From the NCBI RefSeq assembly GCF_001485575.1, contig NZ_BCNB01000006.1, positions 744,001 to 808,000 of the forward strand: a DNA stretch of 64,000 nucleotides. Direction: 5' to 3'. Both the position numbers and the translations under genes were made by a program. A model generated the notes under the pieces. It did no database searches, was not told the DNA's origin, and was given only the letters and a program-made list of their open reading frames with translations. The stretch is from Haloarcula sp. CBA1127 (GTDB lineage: Archaea; Halobacteriota; Halobacteria; Halobacteriales; Haloarculaceae). Each line of letters starts with the position of its first letter. The stretch's first letter is position 1. Shown here piece by piece: positions 36,431 to 44,656 of this stretch.

Positions 36431-37909
36431 ATGGTCGAACAGCGCGACGGCAACGAGATAGACCTGCTGGATTCCTCTATTCTGACGACCAGCGGAGCGT
36501 TGCTGTCGACGACGCTGTTCGTTCTCAGCGGCATCGTCTACGCGTTCGTCACGTCGCCTGCGGCGACCGGGACGTATTTTTTTATCGCCCTCTCTGTCTC
36601 GCTGGTCCTGCGTCCGATTCGGGGTATCAGCCAGACACTGAAGAAGGTCGGCAGCGAACGGGGCGAACTCGTCGGCCCGTATCTCGGCCTCGCCGCGCTG
36701 TTTGCCCTCGGATATCTCCTCATCGTCGGTGTAATCGTGGCCGCGCTGGCCGGCGCAATCGTCCGCAATACGGTGGTTTCGCCGGGGCTTCTCGCCCCAA
36801 TCGGCCTGTTTGCGGTTTCGGTCGCGCTGTCGATGATTGTGTCGAGCCTGGTCGGTGCCATCGGCTACCCGAGCGTGGAGACATGGCTCACCAGTACGCA
36901 GAGCGCTATCCAACTCGTCATCTTGCTGGCGCTGGCCCCGACACTGGCGACCGCTGGCGACTTGCTGCTTATCGTCGCCGGAGTTCGGCTTGCAGTGCTC
37001 GGTCCTGTCGCTGTCGCGCTGGGTGTCGTCCCGACCCTGCCGGACCGACACGCCGCCGAGCGCGCCTGGGACTTCGCCAAGTGGAGTGTCCCAGACCAGA
37101 TTTTCGACCGCCTGTCGTACAATATGCCGGTGTACGTGCTGGGCATCGTCGCGACCCCGGCGGCCGTCGGCATCTACGAGGCCGCTGACCGGTTCGCCGA
37201 CTTCGGCGCGACGATTTCTTGGCATCTCTCCTCCCCACTGCTCACGAAGGTCAGCGGGGATTCCTCCGCTGGCGACACGCACCTCGCCTATCTCGACGGC
37301 GCGGTCACCGGCGGGACAGGTGTCACCTTCGTCGTTTTCGGCTACTTGCTAGCCGCCCACGACGTGGTTGCGCGGATCGCCTTCGCCGGTTCGGAGACCG
37401 TCTTCTCGGCGACCGTCCTGCTCGTCGGGGGCGTGAACATTCTCCGCGGCTTCTGGACGCTCGCCTCACACGCCATTGAGGGTGTCGGGAAACCGAGCGT
37501 GAGCTTCCGCACGAAGCTCTACGGGCTTGTGTTCAGCGTTCCAGTCCCAGCGATATTCGGTGCGGAGTTCGGAGCCGTTGCCGGGGCCGCCGGATACGCC
37601 GTCATGAATCTGGTCATCTTTGGATACGTCCTCTACTACTCCCGGTCTGTCTTCGGACGGATTCCGATAGAACCCAAGGTAGCAACAGCCCTCACCGTCG
37701 GCCTCGGCGTCTCGTTTGCACTCACGACCGGGGCCGTTGCGGGCCTTACGCGTGCCGGCTTCTCCCCGATTGTCGTTGCCAGCGTGGCCGCCGTGACGTG
37801 TCTCGTCGGCTTCGGCGGCTTCCTCGTTGCCGTGTCCACGTCGGCCCGACTCGTCGCCGTCCGGGCGGCAACGCTGTGGCGCAGTCGCGCTCGCTCGCTG
37901 TTCGGGTGA
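36431..37909 (+). CDS. Polysaccharide/oligosaccharide flippase (MOP superfamily)
   Basis: A polytopic membrane protein of 492 residues with about 12-14 predicted helices and no soluble domain, the plan of Wzx/RfbX-like flippases that move lipid-linked glycans across the membrane (for N-glycosylation or surface polysaccharide). The family assignment comes from topology and from segments such as WSVPDQIFDRLSYNMPVYVLG and the paired helical halves. ATG at 36431 is preferred over ATG at 36365 because it starts the acidic polar head directly before the first helix. No glycosyltransferase lies beside it here. Confidence 0.8.
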   Translation: MVEQRDGNEIDLLDSSILTTSGALLSTTLFVLSGIVYAFVTSPAATGTYFFIALSVSLVLRPIRGISQTLKKVGSERGELVGPYLGLAALFALGYLLIVGVIVAALAGAIVRNTVVSPGLLAPIGLFAVSVALSMIVSSLVGAIGYPSVETWLTSTQSAIQLVILLALAPTLATAGDLLLIVAGVRLAVLGPVAVALGVVPTLPDRHAAERAWDFAKWSVPDQIFDRLSYNMPVYVLGIVATPAAVGIYEAADRFADFGATISWHLSSPLLTKVSGDSSAGDTHLAYLDGAVTGGTGVTFVVFGYLLAAHDVVARIAFAGSETVFSATVLLVGGVNILRGFWTLASHAIEGVGKPSVSFRTKLYGLVFSVPVPAIFGAEFGAVAGAAGYAVMNLVIFGYVLYYSRSVFGRIPIEPKVATALTVGLGVSFALTTGAVAGLTRAGFSPIVVASVAAVTCLVGFGGFLVAVSTSARLVAVRAATLWRSRARSLFG

Positions 37910-37942
37910 CCATCACCCGCTCGTTCGTACGGACGCCGCTAC

Positions 37943-38314
37943 TCAGAGCCAGTGGTAGAACTCCAGCGTGTACCCCTCGGGGTCCTCGACGAAGGCGGCG
38001 AACGCGTCGGCGGCGTCGACTTCAGTCGGTTCGAGCACCGGCGCAGCGCCGGCGTCGATGGCCGTCTCGAAGGTTTCCGCAACATCGTCGACGGTGAACG
38101 CGATGTGGTCCACGTCGGCGCGGTTCGGCGCGACCGGGGTGGTTCGGTCGGGGTCGTGGCGCAGTTGCAAGTCTCCGTCGCCGTCCCGGCCGAGATAGAC
38201 GTTCTCCACGCCGTCTAGCGTGAAACGATTCGTCTCTTCGAAGCCCAGCGCCTCGTAGAAATCCATCGTGTGGTCGAGGTCAGAGACGCAGATTGCGGTG
38301 TGTGCGAGGTCCAT
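37943..38314 (-). CDS. Glyoxalase/VOC superfamily protein
   Basis: A 123-residue vicinal-oxygen-chelate protein with the two beta-alpha-beta-beta-beta repeats. The first begins MDLAHTAICVSDLDHTMDFYEALGF (His5 as likely metal ligand) and the second contains HIAFTVDDVAETFETAIDAG; the end PEGYTLEFYHW has the last Glu ligand. Lactoylglutathione-lyase-like or a related isomerase is likely. The stop lies 33 bp after the flippase gene, convergent with it. Confidence 0.9.
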   Translation of the reverse strand: MDLAHTAICVSDLDHTMDFYEALGFEETNRFTLDGVENVYLGRDGDGDLQLRHDPDRTTPVAPNRADVDHIAFTVDDVAETFETAIDAGAAPVLEPTEVDAADAFAAFVEDPEGYTLEFYHWL

Positions 38315-38373
38315 GCCGCGGCGTTATGGACGGGACGAAATGAGTGTGCCGGAAACCCGGCTGTCGCGGCTAC

Positions 38374-39252
38374 TTACAGCAGGTCGCCGCGAGCGACGGC
38401 GACGACGCTGCCGCCGACTTGGACGCCGATATCCTCGCCGCTGCCGTCGGTCGAGAGATGCAACAGCGACGGTCGCCCCATCTCGTAGCCCTGCTCAACA
38501 CGGGCCTCGACGGCAGGGCTTCCGAGCATCTCGTGGCGGGCGAGATACGCGGCCAGACAGCCGTTCGAGGAGCCAGTCGCGGGGTCCTCCAGTACGTTGT
38601 AGAACGGCGCGAACACGCGGACGGCGAGGTCGTTGTCCTCGCTCCGCGGCTCTCGACAGACCGCCAGAACGTTCTTCGCGTCTCGGTCGCCGGTCACGGC
38701 GTCGTAGGCGTCGCGGTCCAGGTCGATGGCTTCCAGCGCGTCGCGGTCGGCCACCGGGACGACAATCGTCGCCAGCCCTGTAGAGACGATTTCGACCGGC
38801 CAATCGTGGTCCAGTTGGTCAGCCGGCAGGCCGAGCACAGCGGCGAGGTCCTCGTGGGCCAACTGCTCGCCGAACTCGGGGGCCTGCTGTGTCATCCACA
38901 GGGTCTCGCGGCCGTCGCGCTCTCGCACTTCGACCGGGACCTCGCCGACAGGCAAGTCCAGCGTCACCGTTTCGGGGTTTCCGTCGGCCAGATGATCCCG
39001 GATGACCTGGACCGTCCCGAGCGTCGGGTGGCCAGCGAAGGGTATCTCGGCCGCCGGAGTGAAGATGCGGACCGGCCACGCACCGTCGGTCGGCTCGCCG
39101 GTAACAAACGTCGTTTCGGAGTAGTTCATCTCGGCGGCGATGGCCTGCATTTCGTCCTCGTGGAGGTCGCCGGCATCGGTCACGACGGCGAGCTGGTTCC
39201 CGGCGTATCGCTCCTGTGCGAATACGTCGACGATGTGAAACGGATGGGACAT
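38374..39252 (-). CDS. PhzF family isomerase/epimerase
   Basis: A 292-residue protein of the diaminopimelate-epimerase-like fold. It begins HPFHIVDVFAQERYAGNQLAVV, the hallmark PhzF start; the catalytic Glu is expected in YSETTFV, and RIFTPAAEIPFAGHPTLG is the conserved loop of the family. The second half has DPATGSSNGCLAAYL, the opposite loop. In phenazine producers PhzF isomerises DHHA, but here no phz operon exists, so the substrate is unknown. ATG at 39252; the divergent DJ-1-like gene starts 108 bp away. Confidence 0.93.
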   Translation of the reverse strand: MSHPFHIVDVFAQERYAGNQLAVVTDAGDLHEDEMQAIAAEMNYSETTFVTGEPTDGAWPVRIFTPAAEIPFAGHPTLGTVQVIRDHLADGNPETVTLDLPVGEVPVEVRERDGRETLWMTQQAPEFGEQLAHEDLAAVLGLPADQLDHDWPVEIVSTGLATIVVPVADRDALEAIDLDRDAYDAVTGDRDAKNVLAVCREPRSEDNDLAVRVFAPFYNVLEDPATGSSNGCLAAYLARHEMLGSPAVEARVEQGYEMGRPSLLHLSTDGSGEDIGVQVGGSVVAVARGDLL

Positions 39253-39360
39253 ACCTACTCGCTCGGTGGCGTCCTCAAAGAACACTCCGGATGCCTGTCG
39301 GATGGTACCGAGTCGCTTGAAGCCACCGGGCTATTTCTCGCCGTCAGCCGTATCGAGGGC

Positions 39361-39972
39361 ATGGACACTGTTGCAATCGCCTGTTTCGACGGGTTCGACG
39401 AACTGGATGCCATCGGCCCCTACGAGGTGTTCGAGAACGCGGCGCGCTTTGGCGCGTCGTGGGATGTGACGCTCCGTTCAGCCCGAGAGAGTGACATCGT
39501 CACTGCGAGCCATGGGCTCCGAATCGAACCTGACGGGCCGCTCGCCGACGTGGCCCCAGACCTGCTTGTCGTGGCCGGCGGCGGGTGGAACGACCGAAGC
39601 GAGGCCGGCGTCTGGACGGAGACCGAACGCGGGGACCTGCCCGACGCTGTCGCAGCGGCACACGACCGAGGTACGACTGTCGCCGGCGTCTGTACCGGCG
39701 GGATGGTTCTCTCCCGGGCCGGCTTGCTCAAGGGTCGACCCGCAGTGACACACGGCGGCGCAATCGAGGACTTGCGGGCGACCGAGGCGACGGTGGTTGG
39801 CGCCCGGGTCGTCGACGACGGCGATGTTCTAACCTGTGGCGGTGTCACGTCCGGGCTAGACCTCGCTGTCCACCTCGTCGAACGCGAGTGGGGCGCGGAT
39901 GTGGCCGACGCTGTCTGTGAAGAGATGGAGTACGAGCCCCGCGGTGGCGTGTTCCGGGGTGAATCGGCGTAG
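39361..39972 (+). CDS. DJ-1/PfpI family protein
   Basis: A 203-residue protein with the DJ-1/PfpI fold. The nucleophile Cys is in GVCTGGMVLSRAG, the usual elbow, and the start TVAIACFDGFDELDAIGPYEVF belongs to the class-I glutamine amidotransferase-like group that also occurs fused to AraC-type regulators; here no HTH follows. Possible roles are chaperone, deglycase or isonitrile hydratase-like; I cannot choose. The ATG at 39361 is taken, since the longer open frame upstream is antisense to the PhzF gene. Confidence 0.9.
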   Translation: MDTVAIACFDGFDELDAIGPYEVFENAARFGASWDVTLRSARESDIVTASHGLRIEPDGPLADVAPDLLVVAGGGWNDRSEAGVWTETERGDLPDAVAAAHDRGTTVAGVCTGGMVLSRAGLLKGRPAVTHGGAIEDLRATEATVVGARVVDDGDVLTCGGVTSGLDLAVHLVEREWGADVADAVCEEMEYEPRGGVFRGESA

Positions 39973-39981
39973 CGCCTGAAA

Positions 39982-41055
39982 TCAGGCGTTTGCGCGGGCG
40001 TCGTCAAGCAGCGCCTGCACGTCAACGGCCTCGCCGGTTTCGCTACTCTCGATGGCGGCGAAGACGATAGCCATCGACTGGAGGACGCTGTCGACGTTCG
40101 TCGGCATCGGCTCGCCGCCGTCGACCCAGTCACAGAACTGCTCGATGAGCCAGGCGTTCTTCCAGTGGGGCCGTTCGGCCAGCGGCACCGTCTTGCCGTC
40201 GCCCTTGCCGATGCTCTCGAAGTTCCCGGTGTCGTACGCGTCGGCGTGGAATCGCTCGACATCGCGGCGGTCGAGGAGGACCGTCTGGTCCGAACACTCG
40301 GCGCGGACCTGTTCGTGTCCCCAACCGTTCAGCGTCGTCGCGTTGGCATAGCTGCCCTCGTACTGTGCACGGGTCCCGTCGGCGAAGTGCAGCGTCACGA
40401 GGCCGCTGCAGTCACCGTCGTAGTCTGCTTCCTCCGGCGTCCACGTCTCGGCGTACACCCGCTCGCAGGGCGAATCAGCCAGCGATGCGAGGATGTCGAG
40501 GTGGTGGATTGCGCCGTCGAGCAGGAGCATATTGTCCATCTCGTAGACGTAGTCGGCGTAGAAGCCGCGCTCGCGGACGTTGCCCGTGTACCGGGCCGTC
40601 AGATAATCGATGTCGCCGGCTTCCTCGACGGCCCGGCGGAACGTCGTCTTGTCGCGGTCGAACCGGTGGCTCATGGTGACGCCCATCTTCTTGCCGGCTT
40701 CTTCGACCTTCTCGGCCACCCGAACCGACGCCTCCAGTGTGTCGGCAATCGGCTTCTCCGAGATGATATGCAGGTCGTGGGCGAGTGCTGTCTCCACCAC
40801 GGCCTCGTGGGTCGACGGCGGGGTCACGATAGAACAGATGTCGGCCGGCCGCTCCGAGAGCGCGGTTTCGAGGTCGGTGTAGCACTCCTCGGGCGACAGT
40901 CCGAGTTCCTGCTCTGCCAGTTCGTGCCGTTCCGGGTCGGTATCGACCGCAGCGACGACCTCGATTCGGTCGTCGTGAACGTTCGGCGGAATCGCGTCTG
41001 TCGCCCAGGTGGACCCCTGGCCCCCCAGACCGACGTGGACTAATCTGTGTGTCAT
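39982..41055 (-). CDS. Gfo/Idh/MocA family oxidoreductase
   Basis: An NAD(P)-dependent dehydrogenase of 357 residues. The N-terminal Rossmann fold begins HVGLGGQGSTW and continues VVAAVDTDPER; the conserved SEKPIA motif with the catalytic Lys is at about residue 100. The C-terminal alpha/beta domain (VRERGFYADYVYEMDNMLLLDGAIHH) binds the sugar or inositol-like substrate. The likely substrate is a sugar or a cyclitol. An AT-rich TTTATTCC on the minus strand about 27 bp before the ATG may be the promoter. Confidence 0.92.
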   Translation of the reverse strand: MTHRLVHVGLGGQGSTWATDAIPPNVHDDRIEVVAAVDTDPERHELAEQELGLSPEECYTDLETALSERPADICSIVTPPSTHEAVVETALAHDLHIISEKPIADTLEASVRVAEKVEEAGKKMGVTMSHRFDRDKTTFRRAVEEAGDIDYLTARYTGNVRERGFYADYVYEMDNMLLLDGAIHHLDILASLADSPCERVYAETWTPEEADYDGDCSGLVTLHFADGTRAQYEGSYANATTLNGWGHEQVRAECSDQTVLLDRRDVERFHADAYDTGNFESIGKGDGKTVPLAERPHWKNAWLIEQFCDWVDGGEPMPTNVDSVLQSMAIVFAAIESSETGEAVDVQALLDDARANA

Positions 41056-41097
41056 GGCTTCGTTATCGCTTCGAGGAATAAATGCTGCACTATCTCA

Positions 41098-42033
41098 TCA
41101 GTACTCGTCCGCGTCCGGGAACTCGACGCGGCGCTCCATCCCGTCTTCGGCGAGCACGACCTCGCCGTCGAACGCGTCGCGGGCTTCGTCGACTAGCTCG
41201 TCGGCGCTCGCGGCATAGCGCGTCGAAATATGGGTTAGTGCCAGCGTCGATGCGCCGGCCTGTCGCGCCACGTCGGCGGCTTCCCGGGCAGTGGAGTGGG
41301 CCGTCGCCTTCGCTCGCTCTTTCCGGTCCTCTGCGAAGGTAGCGTCGTGGATGAGGAGGTCTGCGTCCTCGCTCGCCTCGATGACACTCTCCGTCGGCAG
41401 CGTATCGCCGGTGTAGACGAATCGGCGGCCCGGACGGGCCGGACCGACGACGGCCTCCGGCTGGATAGTCTCACCCTTGTGTTCGACGGCCTCACCGCGG
41501 TGGAGCTTGGAGTACTTCGGCCCCGGCGGGATGCCGAACTCCTCTTCGGCTTTCTCCCGGTCGAACTTCCCCTTCCGGTCGTCTTCATCGAGGACGTAGC
41601 CGACGCTGGCACAGCGGTGGGCCGTCTCGATGGCCCGAATCTCGTACTCCGACCGGTCGAGGACTACGTCGCCGGCCGACACTTCGTTGATACGGACGGG
41701 AAACGAGGGGGTCGTCCCGTTGGCCTGAATGAGCTGTTTGATGTTCCCGCGTGTGCCTGCTGGCGTGTGGATGGCGATGGCGCGCTCGCGCTCGTTGAAA
41801 TCCCACGTCTGGAGCAGTCCCGGAATCCCGAGCACGTGGTCGCCGTGGAGATGCGTGACGAACAGGTGGTCGATAGCGAAGCCAGTGCCGTAGCGCATCA
41901 TCTGTCGCTGTGTGCCCTCGCCGCAATCGAAGAGGAGGTAGTCGCCGTCGCGGTTGACGAAGATGCTGCTCGTGTTGCGCTGGGTCGTCGGCACGGCCCC
42001 ACTCGTCCCGAGAAACGTCACGCGCATGGTCAT
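41098..42033 (-). CDS. rnz: Ribonuclease Z (tRNA 3' endonuclease)
   Basis: A metallo-beta-lactamase-fold nuclease of 311 residues that trims tRNA 3' trailers. The zinc motif is HLHGDHVLG, the entry TFLGTSGAVPT and the later AHRC and HSTAREAA segments supply further ligands and the exosite region. A TAAACC-type element lies about 24-30 bp upstream. The start is either the ATG at 42033 (MTMRV) or the ATG at 42027 (MRV); I list the longer. Given the three tRNAs of this window, its substrate class is self-evident. Confidence 0.95.
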   Translation of the reverse strand: MTMRVTFLGTSGAVPTTQRNTSSIFVNRDGDYLLFDCGEGTQRQMMRYGTGFAIDHLFVTHLHGDHVLGIPGLLQTWDFNERERAIAIHTPAGTRGNIKQLIQANGTTPSFPVRINEVSAGDVVLDRSEYEIRAIETAHRCASVGYVLDEDDRKGKFDREKAEEEFGIPPGPKYSKLHRGEAVEHKGETIQPEAVVGPARPGRRFVYTGDTLPTESVIEASEDADLLIHDATFAEDRKERAKATAHSTAREAADVARQAGASTLALTHISTRYAASADELVDEARDAFDGEVVLAEDGMERRVEFPDADEY

Positions 42034-42402
42034 CGCATCCTCTACTGTCGACGGGTAAACCGGTGTCGAAAGGGTGTCGTCACAGGTGCGGTAGCACTCT
42101 CCGTCTGGTCACTGCGATGCTCGTTTGTGTGTCTGAAAGTGACATGGACACTCCTACTGAGCGGTAACAGCGGCTGCTTTCCGGCGTTACACACTGTCTC
42201 GCGAGCTTCTCCGTCGAGATCTTAACCACCAGCAAAACAATTTAACACTGGGTGAGTGTCGCTCAGCCTCACTTTCCCGAGCCGGCAGTAACGGATGACG
42301 GCTTAGCAGGTTGTTATGATCTATTGAACTGTCTCGCCGGTTTATGTGTTGCTCATTCGTTGCATCGTTCGCATTGCCTGCCGATCACTGCATGACCAAC
42401 TC
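42034..42402. other. Intergenic region of 369 bp without a recognised gene
   Basis: This lies between the divergent rnz and secreted-protein genes. An AAAACAATTTAACA stretch at about 42233-42246 is AT-rich and could be part of a promoter, but is far from the ATG at 42403. No tRNA and no clear repeat is seen. Confidence 0.55.
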
Positions 42403-43545
42403 ATGATAAACACTCGCACACTTGCCGTTTTCGCTGCGCTACTCGTCGTCGGCGGCCTCACCGCACAGGTCGGGGCTGTACCGGGCGTGACAGCGCAACA
42501 GGCATCGCCATCGGAACAAGCCGGGAACACAGGCGTCGCCGTCGACTCCCTGACTGCCCCGGAGAGCGTCGCACCGAACTCGACTGCTGACGTAGCCGCA
42601 ACGGTCACGAACAACGAGAACACCTCGGTGACTGAATCCGTGGCGTTCCGGTTCGACGGCGCTGTCGTCGACCGGACGCTCGTCACGCTTGAGCCCAACG
42701 AGACCACCACAGTCCAGTTCTCCACGGAGACGACCGGCATTGAATCCGGTGACTACCGCCACGGTGTCTTCACTAGCGACGACGGACAGGTCGCCGCGAT
42801 TACTGTCTCCGACCCGTTCACGCTGGAGAGCCTTGACGCACCGACGAACGCTACCGCCGGTGACAACGTCACCGTCGACGCGTCCGTCGCCAACCCGAAC
42901 GACTTCAACACGACACAGGCCGTTGAGTTCCGACTGGGTGGCCAGCCGCTGGCCTCCGAGTCTGTGACCCTCGACGCGAACGAATCCACCAACGTGACGT
43001 TCACCGTCGACACGACCGGTGTCGAGCCGGATACGTACACTCATAGCGTCTTCACGCGCGACGACGGCGCGTTCGCCGAGATCACTATCGAGCCGGCCGT
43101 CGACGTGCCTGAAGAGCCGACTGAGAACGAGACTGAAGAGCCGCCAGTGGACGAGACTGAAGAACCGCCAGTGGACGAGACCGAAGAGCCGCCAGCGGAC
43201 GAGACCGAAGAGCCGCCAGCGGACGAGACCGAAGAGCCGCCCGCGAACGAAACTGAAGAGCCGCCAGCGGACGAGACCGAAGAGCCGCCCGCGAACGAGA
43301 CTGAAGAGCCGCCCGTGAACGAGACCGAGGAACCGCCAGCGGACGAGACTGAAGAACCGCCCGCGAACGAGACTGAAGAGCCGCCCGCGAACGAGACCGA
43401 GGAACCGCCAGCGGACGAGACCGAAGAGCCGCCAGTGGACGAGACTGAAGAGTCGACCGAAGACGGAACCGAGGAGACTGACGAAAGCGACCAGACTGAC
43501 GAAACGGACAACGCGACCGAAGAAGCCGCGACGACAGAAGGCTAA
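42403..43545 (+). CDS. Secreted CARDB-like protein with Pro-Glu-Thr repeat tail rich in N-glycosylation sequons
   Basis: A 380-residue exported protein. A Sec-type signal peptide (INTRTLAVFAALLVVGGLTAQ, with a small-residue cleavage region) is followed by two related beta domains of about 90 residues (each ends DGxxAxITxxxxF/I) that look like CARDB or DUF11-like Ig modules. The last 140 residues are at least 13 units of ETEEPP(A/V)(D/N), then an acidic end. No C-terminal PGF-type anchor or membrane helix is seen, so it is probably released or non-covalently held. Many NxS/T sequons occur in the folded part, and several tail units place N before ET. ATG at 42403; a frame upstream to 42346 is unneeded. 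Confidence 0.82.
   Translation: MINTRTLAVFAALLVVGGLTAQVGAVPGVTAQQASPSEQAGNTGVAVDSLTAPESVAPNSTADVAATVTNNENTSVTESVAFRFDGAVVDRTLVTLEPNETTTVQFSTETTGIESGDYRHGVFTSDDGQVAAITVSDPFTLESLDAPTNATAGDNVTVDASVANPNDFNTTQAVEFRLGGQPLASESVTLDANESTNVTFTVDTTGVEPDTYTHSVFTRDDGAFAEITIEPAVDVPEEPTENETEEPPVDETEEPPVDETEEPPADETEEPPADETEEPPANETEEPPADETEEPPANETEEPPVNETEEPPADETEEPPANETEEPPANETEEPPADETEEPPVDETEESTEDGTEETDESDQTDETDNATEEAATTEG
43125..43457 (+). repeat. 24-bp tandem repeat coding for ETEEPP(A/V)(D/N)
   Basis: Tandem 24-bp units inside the secreted-protein gene. I count 13 full units and one degenerate unit at the protein level. The last two positions vary (Ala/Val and Asp/Asn), as do synonymous sites, which argues that the array is old and expanding or shrinking by slippage or recombination. 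It is coding, not CRISPR. Confidence 0.85.
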
Positions 43546-43602
43546 CGCGCGCCACCCTGTCACCCGTTCACATTTTTAATGGTGGCCGTCGTACCGTCGT
43601 CC

Positions 43603-44268
43603 ATGAAGTTCGTTATCGTTGGCTATGGCCGCGTCGGCATCCGGACCGCACGGATTCTACAGAGCGAGGGCCACGAGGTTGTTATCGTCGACAACGACCC
43701 TGTGAAAGTCGAACGGGCCACGGAGACCGGGTTCGAGACTATCCAGGGTGACGGCAACGAAGAGAGCGTCCTTATCGATGCTGGCATCGAAACTGCGGAC
43801 GCTATCGGTGGTCTCACGGGCGACCTGAACACGAACTTCACCGCCTGTATGATCGGTAAGGAGTTTGGCTGTCGGACCGTTCTGCGGATTGACGCCGACT
43901 ACCGTGAGGAGATCTACGAGAAGTACGCCGCCGACGTGGACGAGATCATCTACCCCGAGCGGCTGGGCGCGGCCGGCGCGAAGACGGCGCTGCTGGGCGG
44001 TGACTTCAACGTCCTCGCCGACCTGACCGAACAACTCTCGGTCGCGAGTATCCGCATTCCCGACGGCTCGCCGTTTGTCGGGAAACGCGTCGTCGAAGTG
44101 GAACTGCCCGGCGACGCACACATCTACGCACACGGCAAAGACCACGAACCGATGACGATTCCGCTCCCTCAGACTGAAATCGAACCCGGCGACAGTGTCG
44201 CGATCATGGCTGATCCCGGCGGGCTGGACGACATTCGAGCGACGCTCCGGGGCGACGCGTCAGCCTGA
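43603..44268 (+). CDS. trkA: TrkA-type potassium uptake regulator (RCK_N + RCK_C)
   Basis: A 221-residue soluble regulator with one TrkA-N Rossmann domain (FVIVGYGRVGIRTARILQ, then VVIVDNDPVKV with an acidic residue for NAD binding) and a C-terminal TrkA_C domain (residues about 140-215). It gates a Trk/Ktr-type potassium transporter, whose membrane subunit is not in this window. The CATTTTTAATGG promoter-like sequence at 43571-43582 favours the ATG at 43603 over the ATG at 43579. Confidence 0.9.
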   Translation: MKFVIVGYGRVGIRTARILQSEGHEVVIVDNDPVKVERATETGFETIQGDGNEESVLIDAGIETADAIGGLTGDLNTNFTACMIGKEFGCRTVLRIDADYREEIYEKYAADVDEIIYPERLGAAGAKTALLGGDFNVLADLTEQLSVASIRIPDGSPFVGKRVVEVELPGDAHIYAHGKDHEPMTIPLPQTEIEPGDSVAIMADPGGLDDIRATLRGDASA

Positions 44269-44329
44269 GATTCTGGGGGCATCTCTCGCGTTATCGCCTC
44301 TTTGCAGGACGATAGCGCTTGCTGTCTGT

Positions 44330-44480
44330 GGCAAAAGCCGGGGGGAGTAGAATATGAAAGGGAGGATCGCGGTGTCCGGGCGCGTCTGGGGAGGATAGGA
44401 TGGCACGCAGTGGCACCGACGTCCACTGGAGCCGTGGAAGCGCGCCCGTACCGGGTGGAATGCTACCGGTAGACATAAAT
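44330..44480 (+). ncRNA. Candidate structured intergenic RNA
   Basis: Between the TrkA and PIN-pair genes nothing codes. GGGCGCG (44377-44383) can pair with CGCGCCC (44440-44446) around an inner hairpin CAGTGG/CCACTG (44407-44412 and 44422-44427), itself bracketed by GGC/GCC. A second hairpin TACCGG/CCGGTA (44448-44453 and 44465-44470) is followed one base later by ACA. This could be an H/ACA-like or other RNA, but the usual long H/ACA stems are not evident. A strand assignment is tentative. Confidence 0.3.
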
Positions 44481-44551
44481 GCCCGTCAGACAGGCGGCCG
44501 ACGGACGACAGACGACACGGCTTTTTGCCCGTTCAGCTACTGCTTCCTGCT

Positions 44552-44656
44552 ATGACCTGGGCGACGTTGTTCGAACGCGCGGCGGACCACCAGACCACGG
44601 TCGACGCTGTCCGTGCGGCCCTCGACGAGCACCGGGCGGAGGACGACGATGCGTGA
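44552..44656 (+). CDS. 34-residue small protein upstream of PIN-like gene (putative antitoxin-like partner)
   Basis: A short acidic protein (MTWATLFERA, then a helical DAVRAALDEHRA segment and an acidic end). A CGGCTTTTTGC stretch about 26-30 bp upstream could be its TATA-box, supporting a leaderless ATG at 44552. The last codons overlap the start of the next gene by 8 bp, so translation is coupled. Its size, position and helix-only content suit the small partner of a VapC-like PIN protein, as I have seen in other haloarchaea; no motif proves this. Confidence 0.55.
   Translation: MTWATLFERAADHQTTVDAVRAALDEHRAEDDDA

Noticed and set aside
35831-37282. Long minus-strand frame over tRNA-Ser and the flippase start
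   Set aside because: It covers the tRNA and is antisense to a clear membrane protein; composition is Arg/Gly-rich.
38344-39360. Long plus-strand open frame upstream of the DJ-1-like gene
   Set aside because: It is antisense to the PhzF gene. The real start is ATG 39361.
43125-43457. Regular 24-bp repeats that could suggest CRISPR
   Set aside because: Units are contiguous, have no unique spacers, and keep one reading frame with a good protein repeat.
42439-43563. Minus-strand open frame over the sequon-rich protein gene
   Set aside because: It is produced by the lack of stops in the antisense of a biased repeat; the plus strand has signal peptide and domains.
44269-44551. SRP RNA or RNase P RNA gene
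   Set aside because: The region is too short and lacks the conserved loops of either; only a weak structured candidate is reported.
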